Shown: positions 7,836-14,403 of the stretch, one piece after another
Numbering within the stretch: position 1 is the first letter of the stretch
Layout: each line of letters starts with the position of its first letter
Origin: DATKDU01 sp035649415
Lineage (GTDB): Bacteria > Planctomycetota > Planctomycetia > Pirellulales > Pirellulaceae
Direction of reading: 5' to 3'
NCBI GenBank assembly: GCA_035649415.1
Contig: DASRJP010000262.1
Location: 1 to 21,210 of the forward strand
DNA length: 21,210 nt
Program-made: the position numbers and the translations under genes
Notes under the pieces: model-generated
The model's input: only the letters and a program-made list of their open reading frames with translations
Told to the model about the DNA's origin: nothing
The model's database searches: none

Positions 7836-9160
7836 AGCTGGTGTACCTTACTTCCGGCGCTGCGGGCATGTACTGCGGAAGCTGCATGAACGACAACACG
7901 CTGGCGCGGGCCATGCTCGAGCTGGGGCACGACGTGCAGCTCATCCCGCTTTATACGCCCATCCGCACCGACGACCAAAGCGTTGCTGACGGTCACGTCT
8001 TCTTCGGGGGCATCAACGTCTATTTGCAACAGAAGATTCCGCTATTTCGCTACCTGCCGCGGTGGTTGGATCACATTCTCGATCAGCCCTGGCTGATCCG
8101 CTGGGCGACTGGCAGCAATGCTTCCACGAGTGCCAGCACGCTGGGAGCTCTGACGGTTTCCATGCTCCGCGGCAGCCACGGCTTTCAGCGGAAAGAAGTC
8201 AAGCGACTGGTCGAGTGGCTGGCTGGTCACTCCCATCCCGACGTCTTTGTATTCAGCAACGTTTTGACCGCTGGATGCGTGCCCAACCTCAAGAGCAGGT
8301 TTGGCGTCCCGGTCGCTGTGATGCTCCAGGGGGACGACATTTTTCTGCGCGAGCTGCCCCAGCCGTTTCAGCAGGAGGCAATTGAGGAGATTCGCCAGTT
8401 GGCGGAACAGATCGACGGGTTTCTGGCCCACAGCCGGTTTTATGCCGACAAGATGAGCCGCTATTTGGGCATCCCGCGCGAAAAGATCCACGTAGTGCCG
8501 CTGGGGATTGAGACGCGGGATTTCGAATCAGCCGCGGAGGAACGACCGGCACAAAACAGCCGACCGCCGACAGTTGGGTATTTGGCGCGGCTGGCGCCGG
8601 AAAAGGGTCTCCACGTGCTGGCTGAGGCGTTCGTGCTGCTGCGCAAGATGCGGGGGATGGAAAACGCCCGGCTGCGGATTGCCGGCTGGCTGGGGGAGCA
8701 TCGGCGGACGTATGCCGACGAGGTATTTGCCAGACTGCGTGCGGCCGGTTTGGAAGCCGCGTTCGACTACGTCGGCGAGGTTGATCGCCGCGGGAAGGTC
8801 GAGTTTCTGAAGTCGATCGACGTGCTTTCGGTCCCGACCACTTACGAAGAACCCAAGGGGCTATTCGTGCTGGAGGCGCTGGCGGCCGGCGTGCCAGTGG
8901 TCGTGCCCGAGCATGGCAGCTTTCCGGAGACGATTGATGAACTGGGAGGCGGCGTGCTACACCGCCCGGGGGATGCACAGCACCTGGCGGAGCAACTTAG
9001 GGAGGTGCTAAGCCGCCGACCGGTCCTGGAAAACAGGGACCGAGTGCTGGAAGGTCGCAGCAGTCGCTCGGCTGCGGCCCGGACGATTGCAATTCTCGAG
9101 GCGCTTGCGCAGAAGAAAGCCCCAGCGGAAACTGGGGCCAGTGCGGTCGAGAGGGCTTGA
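7832..9160 (+). CDS. GT4-family (GT-B fold) glycosyltransferase
   Basis: A 442-residue protein. The N-terminal acceptor domain (about 1-235) begins MKLVYLTSGAAGMYCGSCMNDN with a C15-x2-C18 pair. The C-terminal nucleotide-sugar domain (about 245-425) has VGYLARLAPEKGLHVLAEAF, RIAGWLG, DYVGEVDRRGKVEFLKSIDVLSVPTTYEEPKGLFVLEALAAGVPVVVPEHGSFPE. It includes the E-x7-E type motif (E340/E348) used by retaining GT4 enzymes to bind the sugar nucleotide. The donor and acceptor cannot be deduced. The ATG at 7832 overlaps the stop of the upstream membrane protein. The frame stays open upstream to 7358, but that is out-of-frame shadow of the membrane gene. The 3' end is unusual: the last 50 bases cover the antisense of a tRNA terminator and the 3' end of tRNA-Leu. 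Confidence 0.92.
   Translation: MKLVYLTSGAAGMYCGSCMNDNTLARAMLELGHDVQLIPLYTPIRTDDQSVADGHVFFGGINVYLQQKIPLFRYLPRWLDHILDQPWLIRWATGSNASTSASTLGALTVSMLRGSHGFQRKEVKRLVEWLAGHSHPDVFVFSNVLTAGCVPNLKSRFGVPVAVMLQGDDIFLRELPQPFQQEAIEEIRQLAEQIDGFLAHSRFYADKMSRYLGIPREKIHVVPLGIETRDFESAAEERPAQNSRPPTVGYLARLAPEKGLHVLAEAFVLLRKMRGMENARLRIAGWLGEHRRTYADEVFARLRAAGLEAAFDYVGEVDRRGKVEFLKSIDVLSVPTTYEEPKGLFVLEALAAGVPVVVPEHGSFPETIDELGGGVLHRPGDAQHLAEQLREVLSRRPVLENRDRVLEGRSSRSAAARTIAILEALAQKKAPAETGASAVERA
9111..9138 (-). terminator. Intrinsic terminator of the tRNA operon
   Basis: On the minus strand, GCCCCAG, a six-base loop and CTGGGGC form a perfect 7-bp stem, followed by TTTCTTCT. It begins 4 bases after the tRNA-Leu 3' end. 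The same bases encode part of the C-terminus of the glycosyltransferase on the plus strand. Confidence 0.8.
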
Positions 9161-9225
9161 ACCTCCACGCCCTTGCGGGCGCCAGCCCCTCAAGCTGGTG
9201 CGTCTGCCAATTCCGCCACGACCGC
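9142..9225 (-). tRNA. tRNA-Leu(GAG)
   Basis: The minus strand folds into an 84-nt class II tRNA. The acceptor stem is GCGGTCG/CGACCGC with discriminator A. The anticodon stem CCAGC/GCTGG encloses loop TTGAGGG (anticodon GAG). The long variable arm has CGCCC/GGGCG, and the T arm is GGAGG-TTCAAGC-CCTCT. CCA is not encoded. Its 3' nineteen bases overlap the end of the glycosyltransferase CDS on the other strand. It lies 69 bases downstream of tRNA-Val and is probably co-transcribed with it. Confidence 0.96.
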
Positions 9226-9235
9226 GAGCATACGA

Positions 9236-9289
9236 CGTAGGACGGGCTTCCTATCCCATGTTTTGACGGACTAGGAAGCCCGTCCTACG
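9236..9289. repeat. 54-bp palindromic element between the two tRNAs (MITE/REP-like)
   Basis: The perfect 18-bp arms CGTAGGACGGGCTTCCTA and TAGGAAGCCCGTCCTACG enclose an 18-base loop. It nearly fills the tRNA-Val/tRNA-Leu spacer, so the primary transcript should carry a long hairpin between the tRNAs. Similar GACGGGC/GCCCGTC palindromes are, from memory, widespread in planctomycete genomes. Whether it is mobile cannot be told from one copy. Confidence 0.75.
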
Positions 9290-9294
9290 AGGAG

Positions 9295-9368
9295 TGGGCG
9301 GCACAGGGCTCGAACCTGTGACCTCCACGGTGTGAGCATGGCGCTCTAACCAACTGAGCTAGCCGCCC
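9295..9368 (-). tRNA. tRNA-Val(CAC)
   Basis: The minus strand gives a 74-nt cloverleaf. The acceptor is GGGCGGC/GCCGCCC with discriminator A and the D stem is GCTC/GAGC. The anticodon stem CCATG/CGTGG carries one G-U pair and loop CTCACAC (anticodon CAC). The T arm is ACAGG-TTCGAGC-CCTGT. CCA is not encoded. It is the first gene of a two-tRNA operon with a good promoter immediately upstream. Confidence 0.97.
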
Positions 9369-9378
9369 GGAAAACTCA

Positions 9379-9406
9379 ACTCTACACGATTCAGGACCGT
9401 TGACAA
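9379..9406 (-). promoter_or_regulatory. Promoter of the tRNA-Val/tRNA-Leu operon
   Basis: On the minus strand TTGTCA (9401-9406) and TAGAGT (9379-9384) are separated by 16 bases. The -10 ends 10 bases before the tRNA-Val 5' end, leaving a very short leader, as is usual for tRNA genes. Confidence 0.68.
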
Positions 9407-9420
9407 CCGCGGCCGGTTCA

Positions 9421-9478
9421 GTGGGGGAGCCGTCTCTCCTAACGGTCCTTTGCGCGGTAGTCGGGACGCCTGCCCCAC
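9421..9478. repeat. 58-bp imperfect palindrome
   Basis: Arms GTGGGGGAGCCGTCTC and GGGACGCCTGCCCCAC (13 of 16 positions pair) surround a 26-base loop. It lies in the 9369-9627 gene-free stretch between the tRNA promoter and the nuo promoter. It may be a decayed palindromic repeat or a structured RNA segment. No protein gene is supported here. Confidence 0.5.
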
Positions 9479-9532
9479 AGGTCGTTGACCGCCCCTTTCC
9501 CGGCCGATAGGATCATCCGCTGATTTTCCACG

Positions 9533-9559
9533 ACTCGGCGATGAGCCGGGTTTTCTTTT
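9533..9559 (+). terminator. Intrinsic terminator-like hairpin upstream of nuoA
   Basis: ACTCGGC, loop GATGA and GCCGGGT form a 7-bp stem with one G-U pair, followed by TTTCTTTT on the plus strand. It would stop readthrough from the glycosyltransferase operon into nuo, or end an unseen short plus-strand RNA. It precedes the proposed nuo promoter by only 10 bases. Confidence 0.55.
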
Positions 9560-9568
9560 GGCCACCCC

Positions 9569-9586
9569 TTGTGATAGAATTCACAA
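9569..9586. promoter_or_regulatory. CRP/FNR-type palindrome overlapping the nuo promoter
   Basis: TTGTGATAGAATTCACAA contains TGTGA-N6-TCACA, an exact match to the classical CRP core and close to other CRP/FNR-superfamily sites. It is centred about 50 bases upstream of the nuoA ATG. No regulator gene of this family is in the window, so the binding protein is unknown. Confidence 0.55.
9572..9580 (+). promoter_or_regulatory. Probable extended -10 promoter of the nuo operon
   Basis: TGATAGAAT fits an extended -10 (TG, one base, TAGAAT). No good -35 is seen at the usual distance. Transcription would start near 9587, about 40 bases before nuoA. The -10 hexamer is the six-base spacer of the CRP/FNR-type palindrome, so a bound dimer would block polymerase. 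Confidence 0.45.
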
Positions 9587-9627
9587 AGTCGCTAGCCTGA
9601 TCCGAAATTATTGACGGGAAAAGGCTT

Positions 9628-10023
9628 ATGACCGACGCACTGCTTCCAATCCTGCTTTTTGCAGCCTGTGCGACTGCGCTGTCGCTTGGTTTGCTGCTTC
9701 TCGGTTGGGCCGTCGGTCCCAAGCGGCAGGGGGCAGTCAAGCAAATGCCGTATGAGAGCGGCATGGACCCCATTCATGACGCACATCGCAGGTTCGACGT
9801 GCGGTTTCATCTGGTAGCAATCGCGTTCCTGCTGTTCGACGTCGAGCTGCTCTTCCTTTATCCATGGGCCGTCGCCAGCCGTGATCCGGCCGGCCTGCCT
9901 TCGCTGTTTGGCACGGGCGGCTTCAGCCGCGGTCTGGTGTTTGCCGAGGTGCTGGTCTTCATCGGACTCTTGTTTCTCGGCTGGGTCTACGCCTGGAGAA
10001 AAGGGGTGTTCCAGTGGCGGTAG
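9628..10023 (+). CDS. nuoA: NADH-quinone oxidoreductase subunit A
   Basis: A 131-residue, three-helix membrane subunit of complex I (helices near 5-28, 62-85 and 103-124). The hallmark loop and helix is present: YESGMDPIHDAHRRFDVRFHLVAIAFLLFDVELLFLYPW. Conserved acidic residues in the second helix (DVELLF) help form the quinone-site/proton pathway interface with NuoH, J and K. ATG at 9628 is preceded by AAAAGG. It is the first gene of the operon, and its last codons overlap the GTG start of nuoB by 10 bases, indicating translational coupling. Confidence 0.97.
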   Translation: MTDALLPILLFAACATALSLGLLLLGWAVGPKRQGAVKQMPYESGMDPIHDAHRRFDVRFHLVAIAFLLFDVELLFLYPWAVASRDPAGLPSLFGTGGFSRGLVFAEVLVFIGLLFLGWVYAWRKGVFQWR

Positions 10024-10583
10024 AACTTCCCGACAACGTCGTTGTCACCAAGCTCGACGAACTGGCAAGCTGGTGCCGCAAGAACAGCCTCTGGCCGATG
10101 CCGTTCGCCACCGCCTGCTGCGGCATTGAGCTGATGGCGACCGGCGCCAGCCGGCACGACCTGGCCCGCTTCGGCGCCGAAGTGATGCGTTTCAGCCCGC
10201 GGCAATGCGACCTGATGATCGTGGCCGGCCGCGTGGTGATGAAGATGCTGCCGGTTCTCCAGCGGATCTGGCAGCAGATGCACGAGCCGAAGTGGTGCAT
10301 CTCGATGGGAGCGTGCGCCTCGACCGGCGGGGTGTTCGACACCTACTGCGTGGTGCAGGGGATCGATCGCTTCATCCCAGTCGATATGTACGTCCCTGGC
10401 TGTCCGCCGCGTCCGGAGCAGCTCATCCAGTCCATCATCGATTTGCAGGACATGATCCAGCGGGAAGGAACGATCAGCGGGCAGGAATTTGAAACGAGCG
10501 AGCGCAACCGGCCGAAGCGAGCGCTGCTGGAACTGCCGATGTATGGCGAATTCCGCAATCCGCAATCCGCAATCAGCCATTAG
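10014..10583 (+). CDS. nuoB: NADH-quinone oxidoreductase subunit B (cluster N2 subunit)
   Basis: A 189-residue peripheral subunit carrying the terminal [4Fe-4S] cluster N2, which passes electrons to quinone. The ligands are visible as the tandem cysteines C35-C36 (ATACCGIEL), C101 (SMGACASTGG) and C130 (VPGCPPRPE). I chose GTG at 10014: AAGGGG lies about 9 bases upstream and MAVELPDNVVVTKLD is a normal N-terminus. The C-terminus is odd: the last ten residues FRNPQSAISH come from three tandem CCGCAAT units that run into the stop codon, so a short repeat appears to have been captured by the coding frame. The nuoC ATG follows after 2 bases. Confidence 0.97.
   Translation: MAVELPDNVVVTKLDELASWCRKNSLWPMPFATACCGIELMATGASRHDLARFGAEVMRFSPRQCDLMIVAGRVVMKMLPVLQRIWQQMHEPKWCISMGACASTGGVFDTYCVVQGIDRFIPVDMYVPGCPPRPEQLIQSIIDLQDMIQREGTISGQEFETSERNRPKRALLELPMYGEFRNPQSAISH
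10553..10573. repeat. Three tandem CCGCAAT units at the nuoB 3' end
   Basis: Three perfect 7-bp units lie within the last codons of nuoB. Because the unit is not a multiple of three, each copy is read in a different frame, giving RNPQSAI. Stretches of this type occur at gene ends in planctomycete genomes as far as I recall. Confidence 0.7.
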
Positions 10584-10585
10584 TA

Positions 10586-11083
10586 ATGCCCGCCACGCCC
10601 CAAACCCTCGACGCTCTGAAAGCCCGCTTCGGCGAATTGCCGACGAGCGAGTTTCGGGGCGATACGCGCGTCGTCGTGGGAAAAGAGCGGCTGCTGGAGC
10701 TGATGGGGTTTTTGAAGTCCGCCGGTTTCGATCTGCTGGTTGATGTGACGTGCGTGGACTATTTGAACTATCGCGGGGCGACGGACCGCTTTGGGCTGGT
10801 GTATCTGCTGGCCAATACGATCACCAGCGAACGGCTGACGGTCCGCTGCTACGTGAACGAGTCCGGACTGCGCGTGCCGTCGCTGGTTCCACTTTGGAGC
10901 GGAGCGAACTGGCTGGAGCGCGAGGTATATGACATGTTCGGCGTCGCGTTCGATGGGCATCCCGATTTGCGGCGGATCCTCCTGCCCGAAGAGTTCACCG
11001 CCTTTCCGCTGCGCAAGGATTACCCCCTGCAAGGCCGCGGCGAGCGACATAACTTTCCCGTGCTTTTGCGGAGTCAAGCGTAG
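10586..11083 (+). CDS. nuoC: NADH-quinone oxidoreductase subunit C
   Basis: A 165-residue peripheral subunit (30-kDa family) that packs against NuoD and supports the quinone-binding module. The family signature EREVYDMFGVAFDGHPDLRR lies at 111-130 and is followed by ILLPEEFTAFPLRKDYPLQG. The N-terminal alpha/beta part contains LLVDVTCVDYL. It is a separate gene, not fused to nuoD as in E. coli. ATG at 10586 starts 2 bases after nuoB, so it is coupled. The 47 bases to nuoD contain TTCGTCAT units. Confidence 0.97.
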   Translation: MPATPQTLDALKARFGELPTSEFRGDTRVVVGKERLLELMGFLKSAGFDLLVDVTCVDYLNYRGATDRFGLVYLLANTITSERLTVRCYVNESGLRVPSLVPLWSGANWLEREVYDMFGVAFDGHPDLRRILLPEEFTAFPLRKDYPLQGRGERHNFPVLLRSQA

Positions 11084-11099
11084 CGGCAGACGTGCATCC

Positions 11100-11130
11100 T
11101 TCGTCATCTAACCTTCGGCATTCGTCATTC
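11100..11130. repeat. TTCGTCAT repeat units in the nuoC/nuoD junction
   Basis: TTCGTCAT occurs at 11100-11107 and 11121-11128 with a degenerate copy between. The units end at the nuoD ATG. An in-frame GTG at 11092 would translate them, but nothing in the family supports such an extension. Confidence 0.55.
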
Positions 11131-12348
11131 ATGTCCGTCGTAGCCCCTCCCGACCGTCCGCCAACGTCCGAAACGGACTACTTGTGGACACTCAACTTCG
11201 GCCCGCAGCATCCGGCCACTCACACCACGCTGCGGCTGGTGCTGAAGCTGGATGGCGAGCGGGTGGTGGACGCCCTGCCCGACATCGGGTACCTGCACAG
11301 CGGCTTCGAGAAGATCGGCGAGCACCTGGACTACAACCAGTACGTGACGGTCACCGACCGGATGAACTACATCTCGCCGATGGCCAACAACGTGGCCTGG
11401 CACGGTGCTGTGGAGAAACTGCTCGGGATCGAGATCACGCCGCGTTGCAAATATATCCGCACGATCATTGCGGAATTGTCTCGCATCAGCGACCACTTAT
11501 TGTGTACCGGCGCGATAGGACTGGATGTGGGCGCCTTCACGTTTTTTCTCTATGCCTTTTACCAGCGCGAGCGGATTTACAACATTTTCGAGACGCTGTG
11601 CGGCGCGCGCTTCACCAACAGCTACACCCGCGTCGGCGGCCTGATGTACGACATCACGCCCCAGGTCGTCACCCAGATTCGGGACTTTGTACGCACGTTT
11701 CCCGAGACGCTCGACGACATGGAGCGGCTCCTGAACAAGAACCGCATTTTCATCGATCGCACGAAAGGGGTCGGCCTGCTGACCCCCGAGGAGGCGACCA
11801 ACTGGAGCGCCACTGGTCCGGTGGCCCGCGCCAGCGGCGTGACCCGCGATCTCCGCAAGGACGAACCGTACCTGGCTTACGGCGATCTCGATTTCAAGGT
11901 TTGCTGCGCGCGGGCTGGCGATTGCTTCGCCCGCTATTACGTCCGCATGGCCGAAATACGCGAGAGCTTGCGGATCGTGCAGCAGGCGGTGGAAAACATC
12001 CCCAGCGGGCCGTTCAACGTCGGTGTGGATGAGCGGACCACGCTGCCGAGCAAGCGGGACGTCTATCAGACCATCGAAGGGACGATCACGCACTTTGAAT
12101 TGGTCATGTGGAACCGCGGGTTTGTCGTTCCGAGCGAGGAAGCGTATGCCGCCATCGAGGCGCCCAACGGCGAACTCGGCTTTTACCTGTCGGGGGACGG
12201 CAGCAACGTCGCGTATCGCGCGCGCTGCCGGCCGCCGAGTTTCATTCACTTCGCGCTGTTCCCCAAGTTGATCAAAGGGCACACGCTGAGCGACGTGGTC
12301 GCGGTATTAGGAAGCCTCAATATTATTGCGGCGGAGCTTGATAGGTAA
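11131..12348 (+). CDS. nuoD: NADH-quinone oxidoreductase subunit D (49-kDa)
   Basis: A 405-residue peripheral subunit that forms the quinone pocket with NuoB. LNFGPQHPATHTTLRLVL (residues 21-38) holds the quinone-site histidine loop. DIGYLHSGFEKIGEHLDYNQYVTVTDRMNYISPM contains the conserved tyrosine (Y80), and the C-terminal helix ends in the family-typical AAELDR. The length is normal. I chose ATG at 11131 because GTG at 11092 would add only repeat-derived residues. The [NiFe]-hydrogenase ancestry of this family is well established, but the nickel-ligating cysteines are absent, as expected. The following 90 bases hold an AT-rich hairpin element before nuoE. Confidence 0.97.
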   Translation: MSVVAPPDRPPTSETDYLWTLNFGPQHPATHTTLRLVLKLDGERVVDALPDIGYLHSGFEKIGEHLDYNQYVTVTDRMNYISPMANNVAWHGAVEKLLGIEITPRCKYIRTIIAELSRISDHLLCTGAIGLDVGAFTFFLYAFYQRERIYNIFETLCGARFTNSYTRVGGLMYDITPQVVTQIRDFVRTFPETLDDMERLLNKNRIFIDRTKGVGLLTPEEATNWSATGPVARASGVTRDLRKDEPYLAYGDLDFKVCCARAGDCFARYYVRMAEIRESLRIVQQAVENIPSGPFNVGVDERTTLPSKRDVYQTIEGTITHFELVMWNRGFVVPSEEAYAAIEAPNGELGFYLSGDGSNVAYRARCRPPSFIHFALFPKLIKGHTLSDVVAVLGSLNIIAAELDR

Positions 12349-12355
12349 GGAAGGG

Positions 12356-12428
12356 GGCAATTGCAAATTGATCATTGCAAATTGTTAATTGCACATTTGC
12401 AATTATCAATTCTCAATTTGCAATTGCC
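12356..12428. repeat. AT-rich nested palindrome (TTGCAAATTG family), nuoD/nuoE junction
   Basis: The 73-bp element has perfect 16-bp terminal inverted repeats, GGCAATTGCAAATTGA (12356-12371) and TCAATTTGCAATTGCC (12413-12428). A second inverted pair, ATTGCAAAT (12374-12382) and ATTTGCAAT (12395-12403), lies inside. It is built from variants of TTGCAAATTG and is strikingly AT-rich against GC-rich flanks. Confidence 0.85.
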
Positions 12429-12441
12429 GTCGTACGTGACG

Positions 12442-12924
12442 ATGGCAAGACAGCGCATTCTTACTGACGACATGGTGCAGGCGATCAATGCCTACATCCC
12501 TCGCTATCCGTCGAAACAGGCGGTGACGCTGCCGGCATTGCATGTCGTCAATGAAAAGCTGCGGCACGTGCCGCTTCAGGCGGTCGTCGAGATTGCTGAG
12601 CTGCTTGGGCTGCATCCAGCGCAAGTTCAGGACACTCTGTCATTCTACGGTTATTTCAAGCAGGACAAACCGCACGGCAAGTGCCGCGTGTGGGTCTGCC
12701 GGAGCATTTCCTGCGCGCTGCGCGGGGGCGAAGAGCTGCTGGATCACTTATGCCACGCAGTCGGCGTAAAGCCGGGCGAGACCACGCCCGACGGCAAATT
12801 GACCGTCGAATACGCGGAGTGCCTCGGTGCCTGTGAGCACGCACCGTGCATGCTGACGGACAACACGCTGCTCAAATCGGTATCGCACCAACAGGCGGAT
12901 GAGTTTGTGAAAGGGCTGAAATAA
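12442..12924 (+). CDS. nuoE: NADH-quinone oxidoreductase subunit E (24-kDa, [2Fe-2S] N1a)
   Basis: A 160-residue thioredoxin-fold subunit of the NADH module. The four N1a ligands fit the C-x4-C and C-x3-C pattern: C86/C91 in VWVCRSISCALRGG and C127/C131 in AECLGACEHAPCM. The N-terminal helical region (about 1-75) includes LPALHVVNEKLRHVP and the end of the helix bundle LHPAQVQDTLSFYGYF. ATG at 12442 gives the usual family length. A TTG at 12361 would add 27 residues encoded by the AT-rich repeat, which I reject. No clear ribosome binding site is visible. The stop is directly abutted by the GTG of nuoF. Confidence 0.95.
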   Translation: MARQRILTDDMVQAINAYIPRYPSKQAVTLPALHVVNEKLRHVPLQAVVEIAELLGLHPAQVQDTLSFYGYFKQDKPHGKCRVWVCRSISCALRGGEELLDHLCHAVGVKPGETTPDGKLTVEYAECLGACEHAPCMLTDNTLLKSVSHQQADEFVKGLK

Positions 12925-14280
12925 GTGCCTGAGTTTGAACCAGTCCTGCTGGCCAACGTCGGCAAGCCCGACAGCCAGACGCTGCGCGCGTATGAAGCTG
13001 CCGGCGGCTATCAGGCGCTCAAGAAGGTGCTCAAAACCTTGACTCCAAGCGACGTCAAGGAGCAGACCAAAGCCAGCGGTCTGCGCGGCCGCGGAGGCGC
13101 CGGTTTTCCCACTGGCCTCAAGTGGACGTTCCTGCCGAAGGACCATCCGGGGCCAATTTACTTTTGTTTGAATGCCGACGAGAGCGAGCCGGGGACCTTC
13201 AACAACCGCATCTTGATGGAGGACGACCCGCATCAGGTCCTGGAGGGGCTGATCATCAGTTGCTATGCGACGCAGGCCAGCACCGCCTACTACTACATGC
13301 GGTGCGAGTATCCAACCGCCTGGCTGCATACTCAGCAGGCGATTGACGAAGCGTATGCCGCCGGCTATCTGGGCAAGAACATTCTCGGCAGCGCGTATTC
13401 GCTGGACGTGTATTTGCACCGCGGGGCAGGCGCCTATATCTGCGGCGAAGAGACTGGCCTGATCGAAAGCCTGGAAGGAAAGCGCGCCTGGCCGCGAATC
13501 AAGCCGCCGTTTCCAGCCGTGGAAGGAGCGTTTCGCAAGCCCACTGTCGTCAACAACATCGAGACCGTCGCCTGCGTCAAGCACATCTTCGACCGCGGCG
13601 TCGAGTGGTTCAAGTCGATCGGCGTACCTCCCGACCCCAAGAACCCGCGCGACGCCGGCAGTTATGGCCCCAAACTGTATTGCCTGTCGGGGCATGTCAA
13701 TAAGCCCGGCTGCTACGAAGCGCCGCTGGGCCTGACTGTCACCGAGCTGATCGATCGCTTCGGCGGCGGCATCTGGCAGGGGCGCAAGGCCAAGGCGGCC
13801 ATCCCCGGCGGCATCAGCATGGGACTGCTATCTGCGGAGGAGTTTCATTGCCCACTCGACTTCAACGGCCCGGGCCGATTCGGCTGCCTGGGACTGGGCA
13901 CTGCGGCCGTCGTCGTCATGGATGAGACGGTGAGGATGGTGGATTACCTCTTTAACAGTTGCCGGTTCTTCTCCCACGAGAGCTGCGGCCAGTGCACGCC
14001 GTGCCGCGAAGGGACCAATTGGGCCACGAAGATGCTGGCCCGGATCAAGCAGGGGAAGGGACGACTGCGGGACCTGGACCTGCTGGCCGAGATCGGCGAG
14101 ACGATCGGAATCATTCCCGGCACGACGATCTGTGGCCTGGCTGATGGCGCGGCATGGCCGATCAAGAACTGCATCAAGAAATTCCGGCCCGAGCTGGAGA
14201 CTTTTATCAAGAGCACTAATCCCGGCGGCTGGATGGAAACCAAGCCAGTGCCGGCCATGGAATTACTGAATATTCACTAG
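12925..14280 (+). CDS. nuoF: NADH-quinone oxidoreductase subunit F (51-kDa, NADH/FMN site)
   Basis: A 451-residue catalytic subunit that oxidises NADH through FMN. Visible motifs are SGLRGRGGAGFPTGLKW (51-67, glycine-rich FMN/NADH loop), NADESEPGTFNNRILME (83-99, NADH site), and GAYICGEETGLIESLEGKRA (169-188) followed by PTVVNNIET. The N3 [4Fe-4S] ligands are C354, C357, C360 in ESCGQCTPCREG and C403 in TTICGLADGAA. The GTG start at 12925 follows the nuoE stop with no gap. The length is normal. The C-terminal 25 residues are a short extension. A 123-base gap with an AT-rich hairpin element precedes nuoG. Confidence 0.97.
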   Translation: MPEFEPVLLANVGKPDSQTLRAYEAAGGYQALKKVLKTLTPSDVKEQTKASGLRGRGGAGFPTGLKWTFLPKDHPGPIYFCLNADESEPGTFNNRILMEDDPHQVLEGLIISCYATQASTAYYYMRCEYPTAWLHTQQAIDEAYAAGYLGKNILGSAYSLDVYLHRGAGAYICGEETGLIESLEGKRAWPRIKPPFPAVEGAFRKPTVVNNIETVACVKHIFDRGVEWFKSIGVPPDPKNPRDAGSYGPKLYCLSGHVNKPGCYEAPLGLTVTELIDRFGGGIWQGRKAKAAIPGGISMGLLSAEEFHCPLDFNGPGRFGCLGLGTAAVVVMDETVRMVDYLFNSCRFFSHESCGQCTPCREGTNWATKMLARIKQGKGRLRDLDLLAEIGETIGIIPGTTICGLADGAAWPIKNCIKKFRPELETFIKSTNPGGWMETKPVPAMELLNIH

Positions 14281-14316
14281 AGCGCATACATGCTTCAAAT
14301 GCCAATCGCCTGCACT

Positions 14317-14367
14317 ATTGCAAATTGATAATTGCAAATTTGCAATTAAGAATTTGTAATTTGCAAT
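14317..14367. repeat. AT-rich palindromic element (TTGCAAATTG family), nuoF/nuoG junction
   Basis: Terminal arms ATTGCAAATT (14317-14326) and AATTTGCAAT (14358-14367) flank a perfect 18-bp palindrome, AATTGCAAATTTGCAATT (14330-14347). The sequence is built from the same units as the elements at 12356 and 17353. Confidence 0.85.
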
Positions 14368-14403
14368 GTGTGATAGTCGTCCGCTTAGCGACCGTTGTTT
14401 CAA

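Noticed and set aside
9142..9368. Integrated element at the tRNA genes
   Set aside because: No integrase, no duplicated tRNA 3' end and no composition shift are seen beside the tRNAs.
9359..9565. Small minus-strand ORF upstream of tRNA-Val
   Set aside because: It covers the tRNA promoter, palindrome and terminator-like hairpin; its translation looks like repeat-derived sequence.
12361..12441. A longer NuoE starting at TTG 12361
   Set aside because: The extra 27 residues are a translation of the AT-rich repeat; the family N-terminus fits ATG at 12442.
12748..13695. A 315-codon minus-strand frame opposite nuoE/nuoF
   Set aside because: Antisense to the NADH module genes with no family features.
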